Part shown: positions 27,801-35,792 of the stretch, one piece after another
How positions within the stretch are numbered: the stretch's first letter is position 1
How the letters are laid out: the number at the start of each line of letters is the position of its first letter
Assembly: GCF_003479425.1 (NCBI RefSeq)
Contig: NZ_QUHC01000001.1
Location: forward strand, 372,001 to 436,000
Length of the DNA stretch: 64,000 nucleotides
From: Odoribacter sp. AF15-53
GTDB taxonomy: Bacteria; Bacteroidota; Bacteroidia; Bacteroidales; Marinifilaceae
Direction: 5' to 3'
The notes under the pieces: generated by a model
Databases searched by the model: none
Seen by the model: the letters and a program-made list of their open reading frames with translations, nothing else
What the model was told of the DNA's origin: nothing
Position numbers and translations under genes: made by a program

Positions 27801-28292
27801 TTGGTAGGTAACACGGAACCTAAATTCAGGGGAAACTTCAGTTCCAACTTCCGCTACAAAGGATTCTCGTTAAACCTCTCTTTCGGTTTCCATTTCGGTG
27901 GACAGCAATATAATACCACCTTAATCAACCGGGTTGAAATACCCCGCAGCGCCTTGAACAAAAACGTGGACAGACGCGTGTTGAAAGAGCGTTGGTTCTA
28001 TCCCGGACAATTGACTTTCTACAAGAGCTTCTACGATCTGGAAGGGAATCTTGCCGGTGCCACCAAAGCCTCCTCGCGCTTCGTGCAGGACGACAATATG
28101 TTCTCATTGCAGGGAGCAAGCGCCTCGTACCAGTTCACAGGCAACTGGATCGAGAAGAACCTGCACATGTCGATGCTGGAGTTTTCCGTGAACGTGTCGG
28201 ATCTCTTCTATGTCTCCACGATTAAACGGGAACGCGGTCTGGTTTATCCCTTTTCCCGCAGGTGTGCTTTCAGCTTGAAATTAATGTTTTAA
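24897..28292 (+). CDS. SusC/RagA TonB-dependent transporter (locus B)
   Basis: An outer-membrane transporter of 1131 residues. The N-terminus is long; ATG at 24897 is the first in frame, but the methionine nine codons later may be the real start. The signal segment (FVWITLFLLTVGFHASA) precedes an STN domain (VLQLKQLFSEIGTQAKCRFFYSDDEV). A carboxypeptidase-like domain follows (GAPLPGVTVVLSGTTIGTATD), then the linker VVVTG, the plug hallmark NIMKDASATAIYGSRGANGV and the barrel. Having an STN domain fits control through the FecR/ECF pair at the head of the locus. Codons are much richer in C than those of the SusC of locus A. SusD follows after 19 bp. Confidence 0.96.
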   Translation: MNISNVRKFMKEKERNVLFPGKIHRGKINIHFVWITLFLLTVGFHASADPIGDKTVKFSKQVLQLKQLFSEIGTQAKCRFFYSDDEVDVQQLVKLPQLQLKVSEALKIGLGEKYTFKIEGEKIIITPVTKKTNASGQQVASIKISGKVTDASGAPLPGVTVVLSGTTIGTATDANGKYTLEVAKSDNIRLKFTFIGMKTQERIYRGEKELNVVLEEDAETLDEVVVTGIFDKPRESYTGAVSTITAKELKMYQGQNLLQTLRNIDPAINLVQDNMSGSNPNRVPNINIRGNSALPMSMKDLNEGVSAQLNTPLIIKDGFEITLQQLIDMNDNEVQSINIMKDASATAIYGSRGANGVIVITTKQPQAGKLRLSASAGVNVEIPDLSSYDLLDALEKIDFEYQMGLYSSIHPDRDAEGKKAYYDIRRDVLGGVDTYWLSQPLRTGVGQSYNLKLDGGSNEFRWSVEGNYNETIGVMKNSKRTNFSGVINLIYQRNNFTFMNQANYSRSRGDESNYGSFSEYAAMNPYWRLRDENGDYYERYYFAPTDTYVRNPLYEAQFDNKDQSMTEIFSDNFSIEWRPFAGFIVRGKIGVSKNFNTHDVFKSPNSFEFRSTTLSKRGSYDYTTGQSSSVDSDITLSYAKTLAETHQLYFGLNISAAQSKQYSYNFIMRGYNDRFDFLPNAVGYEENGKPSGSESTTRRVGYTFNFNYTFKNRYYADFSFRMDGSSQFGSNKRFAPFWSSGIGWNVHNEEFMKNTGIVDQLQLRFSYGMTGSQQFSSYQASTTYEYDVNDRYLDFTPAFLMGYGNENLKWQKTSMINAGLNFALFKRSITGSLDYYKNVTDNLLSPRTLLASTGFSSFSDNIGKVQNTGLELMLSGYPIRTSSGFTWIITGKMSRNKNKILELSPEIKRQTEEYMNNNVEMPSLMFEGGSTTDIYAVKSLGIDPSTGQELFYDKEGNITYEWNANAKRLVGNTEPKFRGNFSSNFRYKGFSLNLSFGFHFGGQQYNTTLINRVEIPRSALNKNVDRRVLKERWFYPGQLTFYKSFYDLEGNLAGATKASSRFVQDDNMFSLQGASASYQFTGNWIEKNLHMSMLEFSVNVSDLFYVSTIKRERGLVYPFSRRCAFSLKLMF

Positions 28293-28311
28293 TTCCTAAA
28301 GAAACGGTTTT

Positions 28312-29784
28312 ATGAAAAGAAAAATCATTATCAATATTCTCGCGGGTTTCCTGTTCGCTTCTTGCAATTCGTGGCTGGACATCAAACCCAAACTGGAGAT
28401 TGACCGGGAAGAGATTTACAGCACGGAAAACGGGTTCAAGGATGCCCTTGCCGGCTGCTATGCCAAACTAAAACATGATGATCTATATGGCAAAACACTA
28501 ACATACGATGCTTTGGAATACATGGGGCAACACTGGGAGGCTCCCGAGGGTGAAATGAGGGTGTTACGTCAGCTAAACTACGAGAGCGAGTATGCCAAGT
28601 CCATCTTTAAAAACGTTTATTCCAAAATGTATAATACGATCGCCCAAGCCAATGACCTGTTGCGCTATCTCGACGAGCAAGGTGGAGAGGTTATCACAAC
28701 CCAAGAGACCTTCAACCGCCTGAAAGGCGAAGCTCTTGCCATTCGGGCTTTCTGCCATTTCGAGTTATTACGCCTTTTCGGACAGGTTCCCCTGGAAAGC
28801 GCAACGATACAAGTGTCGCTGCCCTATGCGGAAATTGCCTCGGAAGAGCAGGTGCCCGCTTACGATTACGCCACTTACACCGAAAAGCTGATGCAGGATT
28901 TCACGAATGCCGAGACGTTGTTGAGCATATCGGACCCGCTGATGGAATACACCTATGCCGAATTGAACGATCCCATCAAGTTGTGGGGGGATAACCACGA
29001 AGACAATGGATTTCGACGATTGAAATTCAACTATTTGGCGATAAAGGCATTGCAGGCAAGATTTTACCTGTACATCGGAGACCGACAACTGGCTTACCTG
29101 TACGCAACCGAAGTCATCAACGCCCAAGTGCATGGAGAACCGGTGATTTCCCTTTCCCTTGCCGACGATTTCTCCAACAAGGCTTACACCTTGCCTTCGG
29201 AAACCCTATTGGCTTTCCACGTCTACGATTTGGATAAAAAAGTCGAGAACATTTTCGAGGGACAAAACGCCATTTCGGCAGCAGAATCGAAACAAAAAAT
29301 GATTACGGATGTATTTATCAACGAAACATTTGACAACCGCCTGCAACTTTTCGAGGAACAGTCCCTTGCCGGGGGAGGATCAACCCGGAAAGTGGTGTTG
29401 AAAAAATTTTTGCAGGATGACCAGGGACTTGGTTTAGAAAATAATCAATCCGTAAGCGCGGCAGATAATTACGTTACCATGCAGATGGTGCCCGTGGTGC
29501 GATTGGCTGAGATGTACTTGATCGCGGCAGAAACAGCCTCCAATTTACAGGAGAGCAACCGGCTGATGCGGGAGTACAAGGGAAGCCGCAACCTGCACCA
29601 TACGGATTATACCTCGCTTGCCGAACGCGAAAGCGATATCATGAATCAATACCACCGCGAATTCTGGGGCGAAGGTCAGATGTTCTTCACCTATAAACGT
29701 AAAATGACGGAGTCCATGTTGTGGGGAATCATGCGTGCTCAAGAAAAAAATTATGTGGTACCTCTTCCGGATGGAGAGTTTTAA
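28312..29784 (+). CDS. SusD/RagB-family lipoprotein (locus B)
   Basis: A 490-residue surface lipoprotein (modified Cys at residue 18, FASC-N) that should cap the SusC at 24.9-28.3 kb. It begins WLDIKPKLEIDREEIYSTENGFKDALAGCYAKL, a standard SusD start. TPR-like helices follow (RLKGEALAIRAFCHFELLRLFG is the conserved core). The last part (MVPVVRLAEMYLIAAETAS and HREFWGEGQMFFTYKR) matches the C-terminal SusD pattern. The next gene begins 20 bp after the stop. Confidence 0.95.
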   Translation: MKRKIIINILAGFLFASCNSWLDIKPKLEIDREEIYSTENGFKDALAGCYAKLKHDDLYGKTLTYDALEYMGQHWEAPEGEMRVLRQLNYESEYAKSIFKNVYSKMYNTIAQANDLLRYLDEQGGEVITTQETFNRLKGEALAIRAFCHFELLRLFGQVPLESATIQVSLPYAEIASEEQVPAYDYATYTEKLMQDFTNAETLLSISDPLMEYTYAELNDPIKLWGDNHEDNGFRRLKFNYLAIKALQARFYLYIGDRQLAYLYATEVINAQVHGEPVISLSLADDFSNKAYTLPSETLLAFHVYDLDKKVENIFEGQNAISAAESKQKMITDVFINETFDNRLQLFEEQSLAGGGSTRKVVLKKFLQDDQGLGLENNQSVSAADNYVTMQMVPVVRLAEMYLIAAETASNLQESNRLMREYKGSRNLHHTDYTSLAERESDIMNQYHREFWGEGQMFFTYKRKMTESMLWGIMRAQEKNYVVPLPDGEF

Positions 29785-29804
29785 ATGAAAAAAGATTCAA
29801 AGAT

Positions 29805-30584
29805 ATGAAACATCAAATCATTTTATTATTGGGAATTCTATTTTTGGCAGGATGCCACGATTCGTCGGAACTCTATGATTACCCGACCAATAAAATCGGT
29901 TTCCTGTTAGAGGGAAACGTGAATAAAGATATTACCAAGACCTTTATCTATGACCACTCCTCCATCGAGCGCGACACCATTTACCTCGAGATGCGCACGA
30001 TGGGATTCGTTACCTCGTATGACCGCCGGGTATTATTGGAACAGGCGGATGCCCTTCTTGAAGCGGGCAATGGCATCGCCAATGCCGTGCCCGGAGTGCA
30101 TTACGTTCCTTTTGATTCACCGGAATACGATCAATTTTCCGTGGTACCTGCCGGTAGCGCAATAGCACGTATTCCGGTGATTCTCCTGCGCGCTCCTTCG
30201 CTCGCACACGAGCGGGTAGCTTTGCGGGTCCGCATCGTCGATACCGAAGAGTTCGTGGCAGTAAATCCGGAAGCCAGCGTGAAAACCATCTTCTTTTCCG
30301 ACATGCTAGAGAAACCTGAAAAGTGGGATTCATCATTTGAAAAATCTTTCGGGAAATGGGGTGAGGTCAAATATCGTTTTATGCTGGATAACAGCTCGGA
30401 GTTATGGGATGATGCATTTATTGACGTGTTAATGAACGATTTTCCTTATCTATTGTTCTGGCAGACTCGATTAAATAATTTGCTGGATGAAGAAAATGCC
30501 CGTCGAGAAGCCAATGGAGAGGGTCCCCTACGGGAAGCCCCGGAAGCTGGAGCTATCGAAGGCATACTAGTACGTTTCCCATAA
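29805..30584 (+). CDS. DUF4843-family SusE-position lipoprotein
   Basis: A 259-residue lipoprotein (modified Cys at residue 17, LAGC-H). ATG at 29805 is used because it begins a signal peptide; an upstream in-frame start at 29721 would overlap SusD and spoil it. The pattern (LYDYPTNKIGF, RDTIYLEMRTMGFVTSYDR, VPGVHYVPFDSPEY, ARIPVILLRAPSL) resembles DUF4843 proteins, which occupy the position after SusD in peptide-type loci. It probably helps substrate binding at the cell surface. No catalytic residues are recognised. Confidence 0.85.
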   Translation: MKHQIILLLGILFLAGCHDSSELYDYPTNKIGFLLEGNVNKDITKTFIYDHSSIERDTIYLEMRTMGFVTSYDRRVLLEQADALLEAGNGIANAVPGVHYVPFDSPEYDQFSVVPAGSAIARIPVILLRAPSLAHERVALRVRIVDTEEFVAVNPEASVKTIFFSDMLEKPEKWDSSFEKSFGKWGEVKYRFMLDNSSELWDDAFIDVLMNDFPYLLFWQTRLNNLLDEENARREANGEGPLREAPEAGAIEGILVRFP

Positions 30585-30608
30585 ATCAACACACATATTC
30601 AAAAGGCT

Positions 30609-32096
30609 ATGAAAAAATATTTTTACCTATTATTCCTGTTTATCTTCTCGCTGGAAGCTTGTTATGAAGATAAAGGAAATTACGACTATAACCCGATTCC
30701 CCCGATCGAGATGGAGGGGATCGAGCCGGAATACCCGGTTTACAGTATGCTTGACCGGTTGCAAATCTCCCCGCAATTCCCGAACAAGGAGAATTACAAT
30801 TTCACGTGGACCCTGTTTTCCACCACCATCGTGCAGGCTCCGGTTGACACCATCTCATTCGAGCCGGATTTGGATTACAAGGTTACAGAAGGTGCGGATA
30901 CCTACACGTTGACCCTGATCGTGGAGAACAAGCATAACGGTGACAAACAATTTTTCAACACGAAAGTGATCGTCCGTACGCAATATACTACCGGGTGTTA
31001 TATCCTAAAAGAGATAGACGGAGAAACGGAACTTGATTTGATTAACCCGGAAAAGGAATTGCTCGTTGACATTCTGAAAAACACGAGCAGCCGGATATCG
31101 GGTAAACCGCAATCGCTCGTGATCTGTCCCGACATCAACTATATTGATGAAGATGGAAAACCTCAAGAAAGAGTTAAAACCGTCTGGATCAACTCGGACA
31201 AGGATGCCCGCATGCTGACGCTCGAACACATGGCTCCCGTGTACGACCTCAACACGATGTTTTACGAGGAGAAGAGCAGCGAACAACCCCGCTGTTTTGT
31301 AAAAAACAGTACAAGTTTATCTTATCTGTCAAACAACGGGTTTTATTGGAATTATTTACTGATACCAACCGCCGCACATAAATTCGGTTTGCCGATGCGG
31401 GTTTCCAATGCTCCTGCAGACGAATCAATCAGTTGCAGTTGTAATAAACACGTGATATGCGGTTATCTATACTATATGTTTTACGACGAGGCGAACTCTC
31501 GTTTTCTAATCAATTGGAACGGTGATCTGAAGTGCTTCTCCAACACGGATAAAACCAACGCCCCGACCTCAGAGCTGTTAACGCCCAACAACATGAACAG
31601 CGATTTGATTTACATGGGGAAAACTGGTAGCAACGGGTATGCCCTGATGAAAAACCGGACCACCGATCAGTTACTCATGTACCGCATGGAAACAGCGGAA
31701 TACGACAAATACGACGGTAGATTTTTCTCCCCGCTTTTGGAGGCCAAGGAGATTACATCCGATAAAAAAATCGTTCAAGCCGAGACTTACGGACACAACA
31801 CAACTTTCCCGTATATCTATTACTCTATCGGGAATCGTTTAAACCTGTTCGACTACAATTCTGTTTCCGAAGCGGAGAACATCCTGCCCGGTCTGGAAGG
31901 TCGAATCACCATGATCAAACATTTCACCGGGACACTGCCTTTCAGCAGTGCAAGGGAATATTTGGTGGTTGCCACGGAGCAAGGAGGGCATTATAAACTT
32001 TATTTCCACGAAATGCTTGCCGGGAAACCGGATTTGTCCAAGGAACCGATCGTGATCGAGGGAGAAGGATGCCCAGTGCAAATAGAAGTTGTATAA
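30609..32096 (+). CDS. PKD-like family lipoprotein
   Basis: A 495-residue lipoprotein (modified Cys at residue 18, LEAC-Y). The N-terminus has one or two PKD-like Ig folds (YSMLDRLQISPQFPNKENYNFTWTLFST, then ADTYTLTLIVENKHNGDKQFFNT). The remainder resembles the beta-rich C-terminal part of Bacteroidota PKD-like lipoproteins encoded after DUF4843 genes. It is likely a surface substrate-binding protein. It contains an unusual ISCSCNKHVICGY segment with four Cys, which stands out in an exported protein whose neighbours are thioredoxin-fold proteins. Confidence 0.82.
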   Translation: MKKYFYLLFLFIFSLEACYEDKGNYDYNPIPPIEMEGIEPEYPVYSMLDRLQISPQFPNKENYNFTWTLFSTTIVQAPVDTISFEPDLDYKVTEGADTYTLTLIVENKHNGDKQFFNTKVIVRTQYTTGCYILKEIDGETELDLINPEKELLVDILKNTSSRISGKPQSLVICPDINYIDEDGKPQERVKTVWINSDKDARMLTLEHMAPVYDLNTMFYEEKSSEQPRCFVKNSTSLSYLSNNGFYWNYLLIPTAAHKFGLPMRVSNAPADESISCSCNKHVICGYLYYMFYDEANSRFLINWNGDLKCFSNTDKTNAPTSELLTPNNMNSDLIYMGKTGSNGYALMKNRTTDQLLMYRMETAEYDKYDGRFFSPLLEAKEITSDKKIVQAETYGHNTTFPYIYYSIGNRLNLFDYNSVSEAENILPGLEGRITMIKHFTGTLPFSSAREYLVVATEQGGHYKLYFHEMLAGKPDLSKEPIVIEGEGCPVQIEVV

Positions 32097-32117
32097 TTTT
32101 TTAATATATCAAAATTC

Positions 32118-33467
32118 ATGAAGACATTTATTTTTGCATTGACATTTTTAATTTTTGGTCTCGGGGCTGTACACGCCAAGAACGATACCCCGCTTCTGGT
32201 CGAGGGAAAAATGGAGGTGAAATACGTGAACGAGGTCGGGTTGTACCGTTCGGTAGACGGGTTCTGGGAACTGGTCGCCACCGCCAAACTGAATGACGGG
32301 AATTTCTGCTTTGCCGTGAATCTTCCCCAAACAGAATTGCTTGCCATCGGGGTAACACAAAATACAGCTACCAAGGATAAGGCGATATTCTGCGGGAAAA
32401 ACGGGGAGCGTATCAAATTAAATATAACGAAACAAGTGGGAAATTACACGTTAGAAGGAAACGTATCCCCGAACAATCGCATTCTGGAAGCTTGGGAACG
32501 GGAGTATCAACGTGTACTCCCCGACAACGATGTCAACTACACTTTCCGGGAATTGTATCCCCAAGTGGATGATTTCCTGAAAACCTCGAAAGAGTACGCG
32601 ACAAAGGTCAAGAGCAAGGATACGGAGTTTGATGCTTTCTTGAAATTGTTCATTGAAACACAGGCTTTATATGGAATCTGCTACTTCCATTTCCTGCCAA
32701 GTTTGGCAGCCCCCAGCAAGGAAGAACGGCTTCCCCTGCTTAACACCATCGGGGAACAGGTGAAATTCGATTCTCCCTTGTATGCCAAAATGCCGTTTTG
32801 CAGTCTTTTCCTCACGATTTTAAAAGTGAATCAAACTGTTGTAAAAGGTAAAGAATTTAATCTCGACCAGGCTGCCGATGCAGTTAAAGCCAACTATTTC
32901 CTGTCACAGATGAAAATGGATGCTTACCGGACGTATGACGATTTCCTGAAAGATTACGAGAAGTACGGTAAATCAATCACGGAAAAATCACAATTGGCAA
33001 AAATCGACGCCTACAAGGAAAAGAACGGCTATATGGGCGCTGGTCAACCGGCGATCGACTTCACCTATCCAGACATTGACGGGAAAATGGTTTCCTTGAG
33101 CGACTTCAAAGGCAAGGTGGTCGTGGTGGACGTTTGGGCAACGTGGTGCGGACCATGTAAAGGAGAAATTCCGCATTTGAAAAAACTGGAAAAAGAGCTG
33201 GAAGGACAGCAGGATATCGTGTTTCTTGCGGTTTCCGTCGACAAGGCAAAAGACAAAAACACGTGGAAAGAAATGATTAAATCCGAACAAATGGGGGGAA
33301 TTCATCTTTTTGCCAACGGATTCTCAGCCATTGCCGAAAGTTACCAAATCACGGCGATTCCCCGATTCATGGTCTTTGACAAACGCGGAAATATCGTGTC
33401 GACAAATGCCCCCAGACCCTCAGATCCACAATTAAAAAAATTATTATTGAATGAACTAAAAAAGTAA
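32118..33467 (+). CDS. TlpA-like thiol-disulfide oxidoreductase with N-terminal DUF4369-like region
   Basis: A 449-residue exported protein (signal peptide MKTFIFALTFLIFGLGAVHA). The first half is a beta-rich then helical region like that found before thioredoxin domains in Bacteroidota. The C-terminal thioredoxin fold (about residues 313-449) has the active site WATWCGPCKGEIPHLK and the cis-Pro in AIPRFMVFD. Such proteins reduce or rearrange disulfides in the periplasm or at the surface. It is followed after only 4 bp by a second thioredoxin-fold gene, so the two probably act together on the proteins handled by the locus. Confidence 0.9.
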   Translation: MKTFIFALTFLIFGLGAVHAKNDTPLLVEGKMEVKYVNEVGLYRSVDGFWELVATAKLNDGNFCFAVNLPQTELLAIGVTQNTATKDKAIFCGKNGERIKLNITKQVGNYTLEGNVSPNNRILEAWEREYQRVLPDNDVNYTFRELYPQVDDFLKTSKEYATKVKSKDTEFDAFLKLFIETQALYGICYFHFLPSLAAPSKEERLPLLNTIGEQVKFDSPLYAKMPFCSLFLTILKVNQTVVKGKEFNLDQAADAVKANYFLSQMKMDAYRTYDDFLKDYEKYGKSITEKSQLAKIDAYKEKNGYMGAGQPAIDFTYPDIDGKMVSLSDFKGKVVVVDVWATWCGPCKGEIPHLKKLEKELEGQQDIVFLAVSVDKAKDKNTWKEMIKSEQMGGIHLFANGFSAIAESYQITAIPRFMVFDKRGNIVSTNAPRPSDPQLKKLLLNELKK

Positions 33468-33471
33468 TGGC

Positions 33472-34572
33472 ATGAAAAGTTTCTTATTGATATGTACACT
33501 GTTGTTAAGTTGTTTCGCCCTTCGGGCACAAACTAAAGCGATCCCGGACGACCTTTTCTTCAAAGGCTCCCTTAACGAGGCAATCGCCAAAGGCAAAGCC
33601 GAAAACAAGCGGGTGATGGTGATGTGTTCCGCTACTTTTTGCGGTCCCTGCAAGCAATTGGAACGGGACGTGTATCCCACCCCGGAATTTCGGGAATTGC
33701 GGGATCAAAATAACCTGATCATGATTTATTATCATGATTTGGACAAAAATGATCCGGACGGCATCCACTCAAGATTTAAGATTGCCGCCTATCCTTCTTT
33801 TATTGTGCTGGACACGGATGGTAATGAAATGGTGCGAATTGCCGGTTGCGCTTCAGGCTTGAAGACATTCTGCGACAAAATAAACGGTATTCTGCAACCG
33901 GAAAACACGTTTGAAGCCCGTAAGAAGCAATTGCAAGAGGATCCCTCCTGCGCTTTCGAATATATTCAGTTCCTACGGGAAGCTTTTTTGAAGAAAGAAT
34001 TGGAGGAAACCATGTATAAACTTCTGGAACAAGGTCCGCTCGAGGACTACTTCACCGAGCGTTGGTGGAAATCCTATTACGATTACGTCACGTTCCTCGA
34101 TTCCGGTGTATTCCAGTATATGGTTGATCATCCGAAGGAGGTGATCACCGTTATCGGAAAGAAGAAATACAATGAGTTCATGTTCAATCGTATCAATAGA
34201 ATGATAAATATTCGTGTCACCGGTTCTCATAAAAAATACGGAGAAGTCCGGCAAATCGTGCAATTTATTGATGCCCATCCCCAATTTGCAACCCCGCTGA
34301 GCCGCTTCTTCAAAGAAAATATTGATGTGGCAGAGAGTAAAGACGGGGAGAAATTGTTCGAGAAAGCATTATCCTGGATAAAAAAAGTCGATACGGAAAC
34401 CCGTGATATTATATCGCAAGTAGGCGTTTCTGGTTTTAATTTTAAAACACCTCAAGAAATCGCCCCGTATATCGTCAAGATGATGAAACAATGCTCAAAA
34501 TACGAGAAAGACCCGAAAGCAAAAGAAATGTACGAAAAAACAATAGAGTCTTACTCAAGATATCTTAATTGA
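33472..34572 (+). CDS. Exported thioredoxin-fold protein (FCGPC active site)
   Basis: A 366-residue protein with a signal peptide (MKSFLLICTLLLSCFALRAQ). The thioredoxin domain is at the N-terminus: ATFCGPCKQLERDVYPTPEFRELR (active-site Cys near 57 and 60), cis-Pro in AAYPSFIVLDTDG. The C-terminal 200 residues are helical and unrecognised. The domain order is reversed relative to the preceding TlpA-like protein. It is the last gene of the nine-gene plus-strand run that begins with FecR at 20555 and is followed by a strong terminator. Confidence 0.9.
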   Translation: MKSFLLICTLLLSCFALRAQTKAIPDDLFFKGSLNEAIAKGKAENKRVMVMCSATFCGPCKQLERDVYPTPEFRELRDQNNLIMIYYHDLDKNDPDGIHSRFKIAAYPSFIVLDTDGNEMVRIAGCASGLKTFCDKINGILQPENTFEARKKQLQEDPSCAFEYIQFLREAFLKKELEETMYKLLEQGPLEDYFTERWWKSYYDYVTFLDSGVFQYMVDHPKEVITVIGKKKYNEFMFNRINRMINIRVTGSHKKYGEVRQIVQFIDAHPQFATPLSRFFKENIDVAESKDGEKLFEKALSWIKKVDTETRDIISQVGVSGFNFKTPQEIAPYIVKMMKQCSKYEKDPKAKEMYEKTIESYSRYLN

Positions 34573-34591
34573 TCGTGAATAAATATACTGC

Positions 34592-34632
34592 ATTCCCCGA
34601 AAGCCGATTCCCGGCTTTCGGGGAATTTTTTT
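34592..34632 (+). terminator. Strong terminator of locus B
   Basis: A 15-bp perfect stem (ATTCCCCGAAAGCCG at 34592-34606 with its complement at 34612-34626) is followed by a T7 run. Confidence 0.93.
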
Positions 34633-34735
34633 GTACCGGTAAGAACTGCCTTAGACTTCGCAATTAAATATATAAAAATGATTATTTAACATCATTTCTT
34701 TACTTTTGCCGAGAAATTTGCAGGTGTTCCTCCCT

Positions 34736-35359
34736 CTAATATACCGGATTATCCAAATTTCCATTCATAAGATGGGGTAATTCCTGTCGTATTTTGGGCG
34801 TGGGCCAGTTCCACCACTTTAGTGATTGTAACCGTTTTATTGTATCCGGGTCGAATCGTTTCCTGATCTCTTTAGCCGGAACGCCTCCCACGATCGTGTA
34901 AGGAGGGACGTCTTTCGTAACTACCGCCCGAGTCCCGATGATAGCCCCGTCGCCGATGTGTACGCCAGCCATGATTATGGCTTCATAGCCGATCCAAACA
35001 TCGTTACCGATGATGATATCGCCTTTGTTGTCCCATGCCGAGGCGATGTCTGACTTTTCTAAGTCCCATTCTTCATGAAATAAGGGAAAAGTATACGTGG
35101 ATAAAGATTTAAGCGTGTGGTTGGCACAATTGAAGATGAATTTCGCACCGCGGGCGATGCTGCAAAATTTACCTATGACAAGGCGTTCGTGGTTTATGGG
35201 ATAGTGATAAAGCACGTTATTCTTCTCGAATTGTGTCGGGTCGTCGACAAAATCATTGTAGATCGTGTAGTCGCCAATTTCTATGGAAGGATCTTTTACT
35301 ACCGTGTTTAGGTATACGGTCTGTTTATCTCCTGTACGTGGGTATATTTTTGTCATCAT
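34736..35359 (-). CDS. Vat/CatB-type xenobiotic O-acetyltransferase
   Basis: A 207-residue hexapeptide-repeat acetyltransferase that would use acetyl-CoA to acetylate a hydroxyl on an antibiotic (streptogramin A for Vat, chloramphenicol for CatB). Visible marks are [21 protein letters not shown] with the candidate catalytic His at residue 81, [20 protein letters not shown] and [13 protein letters not shown], and a length in the 205-220 range of both groups. The NH at the active site and the [19 protein letters not shown] spacing look closer to Vat. Substrate is not proved; other CatB-like enzymes act on unknown compounds. The mRNA starts with a 7-codon leader ORF shared with the MATE gene at 41.5 kb, which supports a drug-inducible role. 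Confidence 0.85.
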   Translation of the reverse strand: MMTKIYPRTGDKQTVYLNTVVKDPSIEIGDYTIYNDFVDDPTQFEKNNVLYHYPINHERLVIGKFCSIARGAKFIFNCANHTLKSLSTYTFPLFHEEWDLEKSDIASAWDNKGDIIIGNDVWIGYEAIIMAGVHIGDGAIIGTRAVVTKDVPPYTIVGGVPAKEIRKRFDPDTIKRLQSLKWWNWPTPKIRQELPHLMNGNLDNPVY

Positions 35360-35482
35360 GGTAAAATAATTAATGAGTTTAATAAGTCGTGTTATTGTTT
35401 ACAACACGATGTGTAATAGGAATTTTTGATGGAATACTGGTATAATGATAACTGGCAAACTTGTAAAAGTCTGTCGGTCGCT

Positions 35483-35520
35483 GAATAGCCTGTTCGGGAT
35501 TGCTATTCGTTGAACGTAGC
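35483..35520 (-). promoter_or_regulatory. Alternative-stem attenuator of the Vat-type gene
   Basis: Read on the minus strand, stem 1 starts on the last base of the leader stop codon: GCTA and TTC pair with GAATAGC (35502-35508) around a short loop. Stem 2 pairs that same GAATAGC perfectly with GCTATTC (35483-35489). The two stems exclude each other, the classic layout of a leader that senses a stalled ribosome. No T run follows, so control could be at translation rather than termination. Confidence 0.6.
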
Positions 35521-35543
35521 TATATGCATAACTGCCATTTCAT
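35520..35543 (-). CDS. Seven-residue leader peptide MKWQLCI upstream of the Vat-type gene
   Basis: An ATG (35543-35541) opens a 7-codon frame that stops at TAG (35522-35520), 160 nt before the acetyltransferase start. The MATE exporter at 41.5 kb has an equivalent leader, MKAQLCI. The shared Gln-Leu-Cys uses CAG TTA TGC here and CAA CTC TGT there, so the peptide is kept while the DNA changes. A likely role is drug-dependent ribosome stalling that controls the downstream gene. Confidence 0.7.
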   Translation of the reverse strand: MKWQLCI

Positions 35544-35579
35544 ATTGATGAACAAGTATATATTTCTTCTTTAGTCGAA

Positions 35580-35587
35580 CAAAATTA
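35580..35587 (-). promoter_or_regulatory. Possible -7 element for the acetyltransferase leader
   Basis: TAATTTTG on the minus strand fits TAnnTTTG and lies about 37 nt before the leader ATG. No clear TTTG was found 19-21 bp further upstream, so confidence is modest. Confidence 0.4.
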
Positions 35588-35792
35588 ATAAAAATCGTGA
35601 GACAGGATGCTATTTAAGTAGGAAAGTTTTGGCGAGGTTGGTATTTAATTTACTTGTTTTTCTTTGTTGTTATTTTCAGGACATTCACTTCAGGTTTTGA
35701 CAGCCATTAGCGAATGGCTTGCTCGGATGTGTTTGCGGATAAGTCCGGCTTTTCGTACCTTTGTTCCAAGAGTGAAAAAAATAATCAGGCTT

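Larger units (their letters stand above)
35360..35792. other. Divergent intergenic region holding the acetyltransferase leader
   Basis: The left part (35360-35587) is the 5' leader of the minus-strand acetyltransferase, with a leader ORF and alternative stems described separately. The right part precedes the alpha/beta hydrolase. Nothing else is recognised. Confidence 0.7.

Noticed and set aside
19886..34572. Locus B as a polysaccharide utilisation locus
   Set aside because: It contains no glycoside hydrolase, polysaccharide lyase or sulfatase; the enzymes are a protease and thioredoxin-fold proteins.
34633..35660. Search for a repeated tRNA-Lys 3' end marking an integrated island
   Set aside because: No copy of the tRNA end and no integrase was found, so site-specific integration is not supported, only base-skew evidence.
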